Below, one piece after another: positions 34,813 through 43,831 of a stretch of 64,000 nt of DNA (position 1 is the first letter of the stretch; the number at the start of each line of letters is the position of its first letter). Where the stretch lies: assembly GCF_036245865.1 (NCBI RefSeq), contig NZ_BTTW01000004.1, forward strand, positions 372,001 to 436,000, in the 5' to 3' direction. The notes below the pieces were generated by a model that saw only the letters and a program-made list of their open reading frames with translations, had not been told where the DNA came from and ran no database searches. A program made the translations under genes and the position numbers. Origin of the DNA: Corallococcus caeni. GTDB taxonomy: Bacteria > Myxococcota > Myxococcia > Myxococcales > Myxococcaceae.

Positions 34813-34992
34813 CGCGTCGGTCCATCCCCTCGGCAATCCCTGTCGCACTCCAGGGCTGTTCACCAGTCGGTCCATCCGCCCTTCCAACGAACAATGGCCG
34901 CGCTGCGTCTGTCAGCGCAAATCACGGCGTCGTCAGTGTCAACCCAATCGCTCCGGCTTGCCCAGCCCGTGGGCGCCGACTGAGGACCCGCC

Positions 34993-37900
34993 ATGAAAGC
35001 CTTCATTCGACACCCCAAGGGCTGGGGTGCGCTCGCGCTCGCCCTGGTCGTGCTCGCCTCGGTGCCGCTCCTCGCCGCAGCCCCTTCGTCCCAGGTGCCG
35101 CCAGCGGGGGCGTCTGCCCATGAGCCTCCTTCGGGCCAGCGCAACGCCGTCTGGCTGGTGCTCCGGCAGAAGGCGGACCTGAGCGCGGCCCCTGGAATCA
35201 AGGACTGGGCCGCCCGGGGCCGCTTCGTCACCCATCAATTGCAGACAGTGGCCCAGGACAGTCAGACGAACCTGCGCAACGAGCTGACCCGCCGCGGATT
35301 GAAGTACCAGTCCGCCTGGATCATCAATGCCATCCGGGTGGACGCGGACGCCACCACCACCAAGGCGCTGTCCCAGCACCCCGACGTCGAGCGGGTGGTG
35401 CGGGACGTGCGGTTCCAGATTCCCAAGCCCCTCCCCGGCCCCACGGTCCACCCCACCGCGATCGAGTGGAACATCGCCCGGGTCAGGGCCCCGGAGGTCT
35501 GGGCGTCCCTGGGCACCCGCGGCGAGGGCATCACCGTGGGCAGCATCGACACCGGCGCCCAGTTCGACCATCCCGCGCTGGCCCGCCAGTACCGGGGGCG
35601 CCTGCCGGACGGCACCGTGGACCACAACTACAACTGGTTCGACCCGTCCCAGGTGTGCGGCAGCCCGTCGCTGACACCCTGTGACAACGTGGGGCACGGC
35701 ACGCACACGATGGGCACCATGGTGGGCGACGACGGCGATCCGGGAGAGAACCAGATTGGCGTGGCACCGGGTGTGCGGTGGATGACCGCCAAGGGGTGCG
35801 AGGATTTGAGCTGCTCCACGTCCGCCTTGCTGGCTGCCGCGCAGTGGATGCTGGCTCCCACGGACCTGACGGGCAACAACCCGCGCCCGGAGCTGCGGCC
35901 CCAGATCATCAACAACTCCTGGGGGGACGGGCCCACGGATCCGGTCTTCCAGCCCATCGTGCAGACCTGGATCGCCGCCGGCATCTTTCCGGTCTTCTCC
36001 AATGGCAATGAGGGCGAGCTGGGGTGCGGCACCTCCGGCATCCCCGGCGCCTATCCGGAGTCCTACAGCGTGGGCGCGTTCGACATCAATGACGCCATCG
36101 CGCCGTTCTCCGGCCGGGGTCCCTCGGCGTTTGGCGGCATCACCAAGCCGGACGTCGCGGCGCCGGGCGTGAACGTGCGCAGCAGCGTCCCAGGTGGGGG
36201 CTACGAGGCCTGGAGCGGCACCTCCATGGCCGCTCCCCACGTCGCGGCCACGGTCGCACTGATGTGGTCGGCGGCCCCCTCGCTGATGGGGGACGTGGCC
36301 GCCACGCGCGCGCTGCTGGACGCGACGGCGGTGGACCGGGAAGACCTCAGCTGCGGGGGCGCGCCCGGCGACAACAACGTCTGGGGCGAAGGGACCCTGG
36401 ATGCCTTCCGCGCCGTCGAGCTCTCTCCGCGCGGACCGACGGGGCTGCTCACGGGCGTTGCCACGGCCCCGGAGACGGGCGCCGCGCTCCCAGGGGTCCG
36501 CATCGACGTGACGGGGCCCAGCGAGAGGACGACGGTGACGGACGACGTGGGGCGCTACTCCCTCGTGCTTCCCGTGGGCACCTACACGGTGTCCGCCACC
36601 CTGTTCGGCCGCGCGCCGGTCACCGTGACCGGGGTCGTGGTGAGCGAGGGGGGCACCGTCACCCAGGACTTCTCCCTGGCCCAGGTGCCCTCGCACGCCG
36701 TCGCGGGCCGCGTCACGGACCCGTCGGGCACGCCGGTGCCCGGCGCCACGGTCACCGTGCTGGGCACGCCGCTGCCGCCCGCCATCACCGGTCCGGACGG
36801 GCGCTACCGGTTCGAACAGGTGCCGGAGGGCACGTATGACGTCCAGGTGGAGGCGGGCGGGTGCTTCGAGCCGCTGACGCGCACGCTGACCGTGGACGGC
36901 GACGAGACGCTGGACTTCGCGCTGAGCGGCCGGTCGGACGCGTTCGGCTACTTCTGCCGCGTCCAGAGCCCCAGCTACGTCGACGCCACCACGGTCGTCC
37001 CGCTGTCGGGGGACGACGCATCCATCGAACTGCCGCTGCCCTTCCCGTTCACCTTCTACGGGCAGACGTACGACAAGGTCTTCGTTTCGACCAATGGCAC
37101 GCTGAACTTCCTCGAGCACAACGCGTACTTCAGCAACACCCCGATACCGGACGTCGCGGTCCCCAACGCGGCCATCTACGCGCTCTGGGACGACCTCTAC
37201 GTGGACGCGGCGGCCAGCGTCCGGATCCTCGAACGGGGCGTGGCGCCCGCCCGCGAGTTCGTCATCGAGTGGCGCAACGTCGCCTTCCTCACGGACCAGA
37301 GCCAGCGCGTGAGCTTCGAGGTCGTGCTCTCCGAGAACGGGGCGGTGCTCATGCAGTACCGCGACATCGACGCCAACAGCGCGCTGGAGCAGGGCGGCTC
37401 GGCGACGGTGGGCATCGAGAACGAGTCCGGCACCACCGCGCTCATGACGTCGTTCAACATGCCCTCATTGAGCTCGGACCGGGCCATCCGCTTCGACCTG
37501 CCGCCCAGCGGCTTCGTGCAGGGCGTGGTGACGGATGCGAATGACGGGCTGCCTGTCGCGGACGCCACCGTGCGCGCCCTGCGGGGGAACAGCGTGTTCC
37601 GGAGCGTCACGACGAACGCGCAGGGCCGCTACCGCATGCAGCTACCGCTGGGGACGTACGGGCTCGCGGTGTCCGCGGTCAATTATGAGACGCAGTCCGG
37701 CGGCGTCAGGCTGTTGGTGGATGACGAGGTCGTGAACCGCGACTGGGCGCTGCGCACCGCCCGCGCCGCGGTCTCGCCCCAGGTGCTGGAGCTCATCGTC
37801 CCGCCGGGGCAGCGCCGGGTCCGCACGCTGACGCTGAGCAACACCGGCTCGGCGCCGCTGCGGTGGGAGATGGCCGAGGCGGGTGGCGAGCAGATGCGGC

Positions 37901-39363
37901 CCACGCCGCTGCACACGCGGGTCCGCGACGCGAAGGCTGAACCGAACGGCCGCACCGCGCGGCGGCAGTTGGGCCTTACGGCCACGCCCGGCTGGTCCGC
38001 GAGCCTGGCCGGGGACGTGCTGAAGAGCTGGCCCGCCACCGGGCTCGACGTGCCCTGGGGCGTGGGCTACACGCAGAACGTCTGGGTTTCGGATGCGGCC
38101 CAGCGCTTCAACCACGAGTTCACCGTGGCGGGCGCGGCCACGGGGCTGACCTGGGCGACGCCCTGGTCGGGCGAGTGGCCCGCGGACATGGCCTACGACG
38201 CCACGCGTGGATGGATGTGCCAGCTGGCCGTGGGCGGGGACAATGGCATCCACTGCTGGGACCCGCTCACGGGCGTGGAGATGGACTCCATCACCGGCGC
38301 GTTCCCGTGGACGGGCATCTCCCAGCGGGGCCTGGCCTACCGCCCGGATGACGACACCTTCTACGTGGGTGGCTGGAACGAAGGCATCATCTACCACGTC
38401 CAGGGCCTCTCCCATCCGGACCGGGGCGCGGTCATCGGGCAGTGCAGCCCCCCGGACAGCGCCATCTCCGGCCTGGCCTGGAACGGCTCGTTCGGAGTGC
38501 TCTGGGCGGCGACGAACAGCCCCACGGACACGCTCTACGAGCTCAACCCCGCCACCTGCACCGTGCTGAACACGCTGGCGCACCCGACCCCGGGCTTCAA
38601 CGGTGGAGGCCTGGAGATGGATGAGCACGGCAACCTGTGGATGGTGGCCCAGGGCACCCGGCAGGTGTACCTGCTGGAGAGCGGCGTGCCGGCGTTCACG
38701 GACGTGCCCTGGCTGTCGGAGCGGCCCCAGCGAGGCACCCTGGCCCCCGGCCAGCATCAGGACGTCGCGGTCACGGTCGATACGACCGGGTTGGCGCCGG
38801 GCATCTACCAGGCCACGCTGTTCGTCCGGACCAACAGCGGGCGGCAGCCGCTGCTGCAGGTCCGGGTCAGCCTCCTCGTCCCGGCCTACCAGCAGGCGGT
38901 GAACGCGGGCGGCGCCCCGTATGTCGACCGGCTCGGGGACAGGTGGGCCGCGGACCAGCGCTACCGCCAGAATGGTTGGGGCTACCTGGATCCTTCGGAG
39001 CGGGTCGCGACGAACCGCCCCATCGCTGGAACGGTGGAGGATCCGCTCTACCAGCGTGGACGGCGGGGCTTCGTCGAGTACCGCTTCGACAACCTGCCCG
39101 CGGGCGTGTACCAGCTGGAGCTGCGCTTCGCGGAGATCCAGGACCAGCCGCGCCTGCGACGCGTCTACGACGTGGTGGCGGAGACCCAGCTGGTGCTGCC
39201 GGCGCATGACATCGCCAACGAGGTGGGGCAGCTGACGGCGGATGATCACAGCTTCTTCCTCACCGTCACCGACGGCCAGCTCAACCTGCGGCTGGTTCCG
39301 CGTGAGGGCTTCGGAGTGCCGCTCATCAATGCCATCCGGGTGACGCAGCGCCCGGATCGCTAA
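34993..39363 (+). CDS. Secreted multidomain subtilisin-like serine protease
   Basis: A 1456-aa exported S8 protease. It has a Sec signal (ALALALVVLASVPLLAAA), an inhibitor-I9-like propeptide to about 150, then a catalytic domain with Asp186 (GSIDTGAQFDHP), His235 (VGHGTHTMGTM) and Ser411 (GTSMAAPHVA). It resembles bacillopeptidase F. After residue 490 come two carboxypeptidase-regulatory beta-sandwiches, a PFPFTFYGQTYDKVFVSTNG domain, a third regulatory sandwich near 840, a WD/propeller-like region and an Ig-like strand. A malectin-like C-terminal domain (NAGGAPYVDRLGDRWAADQ) may bind polysaccharide. Likely a prey- or matrix-degrading enzyme; this is inference. Confidence 0.92.
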   Translation: MKAFIRHPKGWGALALALVVLASVPLLAAAPSSQVPPAGASAHEPPSGQRNAVWLVLRQKADLSAAPGIKDWAARGRFVTHQLQTVAQDSQTNLRNELTRRGLKYQSAWIINAIRVDADATTTKALSQHPDVERVVRDVRFQIPKPLPGPTVHPTAIEWNIARVRAPEVWASLGTRGEGITVGSIDTGAQFDHPALARQYRGRLPDGTVDHNYNWFDPSQVCGSPSLTPCDNVGHGTHTMGTMVGDDGDPGENQIGVAPGVRWMTAKGCEDLSCSTSALLAAAQWMLAPTDLTGNNPRPELRPQIINNSWGDGPTDPVFQPIVQTWIAAGIFPVFSNGNEGELGCGTSGIPGAYPESYSVGAFDINDAIAPFSGRGPSAFGGITKPDVAAPGVNVRSSVPGGGYEAWSGTSMAAPHVAATVALMWSAAPSLMGDVAATRALLDATAVDREDLSCGGAPGDNNVWGEGTLDAFRAVELSPRGPTGLLTGVATAPETGAALPGVRIDVTGPSERTTVTDDVGRYSLVLPVGTYTVSATLFGRAPVTVTGVVVSEGGTVTQDFSLAQVPSHAVAGRVTDPSGTPVPGATVTVLGTPLPPAITGPDGRYRFEQVPEGTYDVQVEAGGCFEPLTRTLTVDGDETLDFALSGRSDAFGYFCRVQSPSYVDATTVVPLSGDDASIELPLPFPFTFYGQTYDKVFVSTNGTLNFLEHNAYFSNTPIPDVAVPNAAIYALWDDLYVDAAASVRILERGVAPAREFVIEWRNVAFLTDQSQRVSFEVVLSENGAVLMQYRDIDANSALEQGGSATVGIENESGTTALMTSFNMPSLSSDRAIRFDLPPSGFVQGVVTDANDGLPVADATVRALRGNSVFRSVTTNAQGRYRMQLPLGTYGLAVSAVNYETQSGGVRLLVDDEVVNRDWALRTARAAVSPQVLELIVPPGQRRVRTLTLSNTGSAPLRWEMAEAGGEQMRPTPLHTRVRDAKAEPNGRTARRQLGLTATPGWSASLAGDVLKSWPATGLDVPWGVGYTQNVWVSDAAQRFNHEFTVAGAATGLTWATPWSGEWPADMAYDATRGWMCQLAVGGDNGIHCWDPLTGVEMDSITGAFPWTGISQRGLAYRPDDDTFYVGGWNEGIIYHVQGLSHPDRGAVIGQCSPPDSAISGLAWNGSFGVLWAATNSPTDTLYELNPATCTVLNTLAHPTPGFNGGGLEMDEHGNLWMVAQGTRQVYLLESGVPAFTDVPWLSERPQRGTLAPGQHQDVAVTVDTTGLAPGIYQATLFVRTNSGRQPLLQVRVSLLVPAYQQAVNAGGAPYVDRLGDRWAADQRYRQNGWGYLDPSERVATNRPIAGTVEDPLYQRGRRGFVEYRFDNLPAGVYQLELRFAEIQDQPRLRRVYDVVAETQLVLPAHDIANEVGQLTADDHSFFLTVTDGQLNLRLVPREGFGVPLINAIRVTQRPDR

Positions 39364-39380
39364 GCACCTGTTGAAAGGAT

Positions 39381-39408
39381 GCGCGCGGGCCTGGGCGGGC
39401 CCGCGCGC
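39381..39408 (+). terminator. Hairpin after the protease gene
   Basis: GCGCGCGGGCC and GGCCCGCGCGC form a perfect 11-base stem with a six-base loop, starting 18 bases after the stop codon. No T-run follows. Confidence 0.65.
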
Positions 39409-39516
39409 ACGCGGTCTCCAGGCTCGCATCGACGCGCCGGACGTGAGGGACCGGACGGATGATTGAGCCTCGCGGCCCGTTTGCCGTGCGCGCGCACCGT
39501 CTCCAGGTTCCGGTCC

Positions 39517-39867
39517 ATGGTGGACCTGTATGCGGTGCTTGGCGTGGAGACGACCGCAGAGGCACGCGACATCCGGCGCGCCTACCTGCGACGGGTGCGG
39601 CAGTACCACCCGGACCTGGACCCCCGGCCTGAATCCACGGAGCACTTCCTGCGCATCCAGGCCGCGTACGAGGAACTGGGTGACGCGGCGAAGCGCCAGC
39701 GCTACGACGCCAATCACCGTGACGATGCCCGGGGCGCTCCCTTCACGCCTCCGCCCCGGGCTCCCGCGGCGGGCCCCTTCCACACGGCGACGCCCCCAGC
39801 CCCGGAGCCAAGGTCGACGCTGAACATCCCCAGGGGGCGCATGAGCGTGAAGGTGCGGATGCATTGA
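39517..39867 (+). CDS. Small J-domain (DnaJ-like) protein
   Basis: A 116-aa protein with a complete J-domain: DLYAVLGVETTAEARDIRRAYLRR, the HPD tripeptide in QYHPDLDP and the closing helix ELGDAAKRQRYDA. A Pro/Ala-rich tail of about 45 residues follows. There is no Gly/Phe or zinc-finger domain, so it is a class III J-protein that stimulates an Hsp70. The start at 39517 directly precedes the domain; the Shine-Dalgarno is weak. It is isolated from other chaperone genes. Confidence 0.88.
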   Translation: MVDLYAVLGVETTAEARDIRRAYLRRVRQYHPDLDPRPESTEHFLRIQAAYEELGDAAKRQRYDANHRDDARGAPFTPPPRAPAAGPFHTATPPAPEPRSTLNIPRGRMSVKVRMH

Positions 39868-39907
39868 GGCAGACGGGCGCGCCTGCGGGGTGGGCGCGTT
39901 GGGCTGC

Positions 39908-41308
39908 CTACAGCCCGGTGCTCTTCAACAGCACCCGGGCTTCATCGGGGAAGAACCCGGCCGAGTAGATGTTCGCGTCCGTCACGAAGGCCTTGTCGCC
40001 CAGGATGGCCAGCTTCGGTCCGGTGGTGGAGCGGATGAACAGCGGCACCGGCACCTGCGTCTCGGGCCAGCGCACCATGCCGTCCGTGCCGAAGGACGTG
40101 TCCAGGTCGCCGTTGGCCTGGAGCCGGAAGAGCACGGGCTTCGCGTACACGTCCGCGTAGACGAGGACCTTCCCGTCGGCCTGGACGCGCAGGCCGCTGA
40201 CGTCCACCACGCCGAGCACGCCCGCGGGCGCGGTGAACTCCCGCACTCCCCCGGGGCCGAAGGTGACGTCCGGCTTGCCGTCCGCCGTGTACGCCACGAG
40301 CTTGAGCACGCCGTGCTTCGTGCCGCCCACCTGCACGTCCTGCCGCTCGCCCGCGAGCAGGAAGCCGCCATTGGGCCGGGCCACCAGGGCGTGGGCCTGC
40401 CCGCCTTCGCTCTTCGCGAGACCGGAGGTGCCGAACGTCAGGTCCTGGCTGCCGCTGGACGTGATGCGCACGGCCGCGAAGTCGTCACCCCCACCCAGGA
40501 CGACGTTGGAGCCCTGGAGCACCATGCCCTGCACGGACTCGGCGTTCGTGTACGCGCCGCCAATCCAGCTGCCGGATGGACTGCCCGCGGACTTGAACGT
40601 CGTGTCCAGCGAACCGTCCGCGTTGTAGCGGATCAGCGCGAAGTCCTCGTCGAGCCCGTCGGACTTGGTCAGGAAGCCGCCGACGTAGAAGCGGCCGTCG
40701 TTCAGAGGCAGGAGGCTGCGGATCGTGCCAACGAAGTTGACGGCGTTCTCCTCGCCGAAGTGCAGGCGTGACTTGCCCGTCTTGTTGAAGCCCGTGTCCA
40801 GCTGGCCATTGGCCTTGAGCTTCACCACCGCGAAGTCGCGTGAATCCGAAGCGCTGCCGCCCCGCGCGAAGCCCGCGACCAGGAGGCTGCCATCCGCGAG
40901 CACCGCCACCGTGTCCGCGCGGTCATCCTGCTCCCGCTGGCCGGAGATGGGGCCCTTGGCGGGACCCTCGAAGTCGAGCACCACGGAACCCTGCGTGCCG
41001 AACGTCGTGTCCACCTCACCGGCTGCGGTGTAGCGCCGCACGAGCAGGTCCACGCCCGTGGTGGCCAGGTTCGCCTCGGTGGAGCCCACCACGACCAGGC
41101 CACCGTTGGACACCGCGAGCGCCCGGCCTTCCTCGGCGGGGAGCTTCGTGCCGGCATCGGATTGCGTGCCCGCGTCCGTCTGCGTCCCCCCATCCGGGGA
41201 TGGGTTGCCATCCGAGGGCCCGTCGTCGCCCCCGCAGGCCCCACCGCCTACGAGCAGGGCACCCGCCAGCAGTGCCGCCCACCCAGCCTTCCGCGCGCTG
41301 TGATTCAT
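39908..41308 (-). CDS. Delta-60 repeat lipoprotein
   Basis: A 466-aa lipoprotein (lipobox GGAC, Cys25) with a Ser/Asp/Gly/Thr linker (GGTQTDAGTQSDAGT). Then come about seven delta-60 repeats of the type DFAVVKLKANGQLDTGFNKTG or LVRRYTAAGEVDTTFGTQG. The repeats likely build a beta-propeller on the cell surface. Delta-60 proteins are abundant in myxobacteria; no enzymatic residues are recognised. It is convergent with the J-domain gene. Confidence 0.88.
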   Translation of the reverse strand: MNHSARKAGWAALLAGALLVGGGACGGDDGPSDGNPSPDGGTQTDAGTQSDAGTKLPAEEGRALAVSNGGLVVVGSTEANLATTGVDLLVRRYTAAGEVDTTFGTQGSVVLDFEGPAKGPISGQREQDDRADTVAVLADGSLLVAGFARGGSASDSRDFAVVKLKANGQLDTGFNKTGKSRLHFGEENAVNFVGTIRSLLPLNDGRFYVGGFLTKSDGLDEDFALIRYNADGSLDTTFKSAGSPSGSWIGGAYTNAESVQGMVLQGSNVVLGGGDDFAAVRITSSGSQDLTFGTSGLAKSEGGQAHALVARPNGGFLLAGERQDVQVGGTKHGVLKLVAYTADGKPDVTFGPGGVREFTAPAGVLGVVDVSGLRVQADGKVLVYADVYAKPVLFRLQANGDLDTSFGTDGMVRWPETQVPVPLFIRSTTGPKLAILGDKAFVTDANIYSAGFFPDEARVLLKSTGL

Positions 41309-41417
41309 TCGAGATGTCCCTTCCGGCCTGTCCGGTGCCGCCGCCGCACCGGGGTTACGCCGTCAGGGGCATTTATTTCCTGGCCGGGAAGGGAGGGGGC
41401 TCCGCTCCGGGCGTCCT

Positions 41418-42998
41418 TCACGCATAGTCCTGCCGCAGTTGTTGTTTGAGTGTGTCATCCAGGTTGTTCTGTGCGGCCAGCAGCTCCCAGTAGTCCGGCC
41501 CGCCCACGGTGGGGGCGTCGAGCGTGATGCGTCCGGCGACGCGGTGGACGTCGGTGACGAACGCGGAGGACTCGGGCCCGGTGGCGAAGACGTCCTGCGG
41601 CTCATTGTCGAGCACGAGCGTGAAGGGCGCGGGGCCCACGCCTTCGCGCTCCGCGAGCTCCATCCGCCGCTGGAAGTCCGGCAGGTCCGCCATGGCCTCT
41701 TCGAGGAGGGCGCGCGCCGCTTCGAAGCCCAGGTCGTTGAGGGGGGAGTCCTCCGCCCACAGGTAGAAGGCCTTCTCGGCGCCGTCGACGGTCCAGGTCT
41801 CGGAGGGATGGGTCGGGTCGAAGGCGAGCGGCTCCATCAGCGCGCGGTCTCCGAAGCGGGCAACGCCATCCACGGTGACGAGGCGCACCTGCTTCTCCGT
41901 GGCGGAGATCAACGTGTCGTAGGGGTCGCCGCCGGTGCCCGCGATGACCAGCAGGTCCGCGAGGGCGTTGGCGCGCAGGGTGCCCACCTGGGTCTGCCAG
42001 CCCGCGACCCGGGCGGCGTCCGCCGTCACCGAGCGCACCAGGGCCCGTGAGGACAGGGACGCGCCCTGTCGCGCCGCTTCGTGGCGGGCGACCTTCAGCT
42101 CCTGGAGGAGGTTCTTGCTGCCGGTGGGGGACCAATCACAGCCGAGCGAGAACGTCACGCCCGCGCCGAGCAGGTCCGACACCTGCAAGGTCTGCCCATA
42201 CAGCAAGAGGTTGCTGAAGGGGGACCACACGACCTTGGCGCCACTGCCGGCCATCCGGTCCAGCTCCGGGCGCTGCAATCCCAGACTGTGGATTCCAACC
42301 AGTGACGGCTGGATGAGGTCATGGCCCGCCAGGTCCAGGTAGCGGCGGTGGGCGTAGTCATCGACGCCTTCGCCCAGGTGGTAGAAGTACGCGGCGTGGG
42401 AGTCCAGCGCGTCGCGGAAAGACTCGATGTCCTCGGCGTCGTCATGCAGGTCCATCACGCGGGTGCTGCCCGCGGGCAGGTGGTCGTCGCGGGGCTCCTC
42501 GATGTTGCGCATGGCGCCCCGGAAGAGGGCCTCTCCGCCGGACACCCGGGTCCGGATCCCCTGGCCGGTGGTGGTCCCAGCCAGCAGCGCCTTGGCTTCG
42601 ATGTAGCGGACGATGGCGCGGGCCGAAGGCGCCTGCCCGCCGAGCACGCGGACCGGCAGGGAGATGAGCGGGGCGTAGTCCGCGTGGCGCGGCCACTGCG
42701 TGCGATTGAGGTATCGCTTCGGCACCCGCCACAGCGTCAGCACGTCGTAGACGAAGTGGTTGTGCAGGTCGATGAGCCCCGGGTACAGCGTCCCCTGGGT
42801 GTCGATGAGGGGCGCGTCCCGGAAGGCCTCGGGGAGGGGGCCGCCCGACGGCTCGACCGCGACGATGCGGCTGCCGCGCACGAGGACGCGCCCCTGCTCC
42901 AGCACTTCGTCCTGGGAGTTGAGGGTGACCACCCGGCCTTGCAGCACGTAGCGGGGGACCGCGTCGGCGGGCTTGGGGATGGATGCTCCGGTGCTCAT
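41418..42998 (-). CDS. Amidohydrolase-superfamily protein
   Basis: A 526-aa metal-dependent hydrolase. GLIDLHNHFVYD carries the HxH of strand 1. A central HSLGL block supplies another His, SLGCDWSPTGSKNL gives the terminal Asp, and NALADLLVIAG is the C-terminal composite-domain motif of cytosine-deaminase/imidazolonepropionase-type enzymes. A C-terminal extension of about 120 residues follows. GGGAGG six bases before the ATG at 42998 supports this start over one at 43040. Substrate unknown; it is the last gene on the minus strand before a 281-base gap with nothing recognisable. Confidence 0.85.
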   Translation of the reverse strand: MSTGASIPKPADAVPRYVLQGRVVTLNSQDEVLEQGRVLVRGSRIVAVEPSGGPLPEAFRDAPLIDTQGTLYPGLIDLHNHFVYDVLTLWRVPKRYLNRTQWPRHADYAPLISLPVRVLGGQAPSARAIVRYIEAKALLAGTTTGQGIRTRVSGGEALFRGAMRNIEEPRDDHLPAGSTRVMDLHDDAEDIESFRDALDSHAAYFYHLGEGVDDYAHRRYLDLAGHDLIQPSLVGIHSLGLQRPELDRMAGSGAKVVWSPFSNLLLYGQTLQVSDLLGAGVTFSLGCDWSPTGSKNLLQELKVARHEAARQGASLSSRALVRSVTADAARVAGWQTQVGTLRANALADLLVIAGTGGDPYDTLISATEKQVRLVTVDGVARFGDRALMEPLAFDPTHPSETWTVDGAEKAFYLWAEDSPLNDLGFEAARALLEEAMADLPDFQRRMELAEREGVGPAPFTLVLDNEPQDVFATGPESSAFVTDVHRVAGRITLDAPTVGGPDYWELLAAQNNLDDTLKQQLRQDYA

Positions 42999-43279
42999 GG
43001 CGCGCCTCCCGTGGCGACAGGCCTCCCGGAGTCCATTCAAGGCTTCAGCGCACCGTAACGCGGCTTGCCTGCCCGGGGTGGCCCCGCGCGATGCCGGGAG
43101 GAGGCACCCGCGAGCCCTGGGCCTTGAAGATAGGAACGGAGCGGGGCGGGTGAGGGGAGGGATGGGCCGAGGGCGTCACCCCGTGCCCGCTTCGATATTC
43201 AAGCATCGACGCAGGTCCACGTGTGCCGTCGATCGACGATCCCATCGCGCCGGCGAGCAGGCTGAGCGAAAATCTGTCC

Positions 43280-43798
43280 ATGCCGATCCTGCCGAAAGAG
43301 CGCGACCCTCGGTTGATCACGATTCGTCGTGGCGGGAGCCTGACCGACGAGGACCACCACCTGCTCGCGGAGTGGGCCGCCGTCTGCGCGGAGCACGTCC
43401 TGCCGTTCTTTGAGAACGCATGCCCCAAGGACACGCGCCCCCGTGACGCCATCGCCGTGGGACGGGCGTGGATCCGGGGCGAGGTGCCGATGCGTGAGGC
43501 CCACAGAACCGCGTTCGTGGCCAACGCCGCGGGGCGTGGGTTGCCTGACCCGGCCAGATTCGCCGCGCTCGCGGCAGGCCAGGCGGTGGCCGTTGCCCAT
43601 GTCGCCGCGCACTACCTGGGCGCGGCGGCGTACGCCCTCCGGGCCGCCACCGCGTCGGTCGCCGAGGGTGACGCGGAAGCGGCCCGTCTGAAGGAAATCG
43701 GATGGCAGCGGAAGCGGATTCCCACCTCTCTCCGTGAACTCGTCCTGGAAGACCAGCGGGCGCGGAACGACCTCTGCTGGGGCGTCTTCACCGGGTGA
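43280..43798 (+). CDS. Imm-5-like putative immunity protein
   Basis: A 172-aa, Ala/Arg-rich helical protein that matches the Imm-5-like family by its core: LAEWAAVCAEHVLPFFE, PRDAIAVGRAWIRGEVPM and QAVAVAHVAAHYLGAAAYALRAA. That family was defined from polymorphic-toxin loci, but many members occur alone. The start is uncertain: the ATG at 43280 is used, while a GTG at 43223 would add 19 residues; neither has a good ribosome site. No toxin gene is visible next to it. Confidence 0.7.
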   Translation: MPILPKERDPRLITIRRGGSLTDEDHHLLAEWAAVCAEHVLPFFENACPKDTRPRDAIAVGRAWIRGEVPMREAHRTAFVANAAGRGLPDPARFAALAAGQAVAVAHVAAHYLGAAAYALRAATASVAEGDAEAARLKEIGWQRKRIPTSLRELVLEDQRARNDLCWGVFTG

Positions 43799-43831
43799 CT
43801 CCGCAGGGGGCGCGACCGGCCCGGCACGTGC

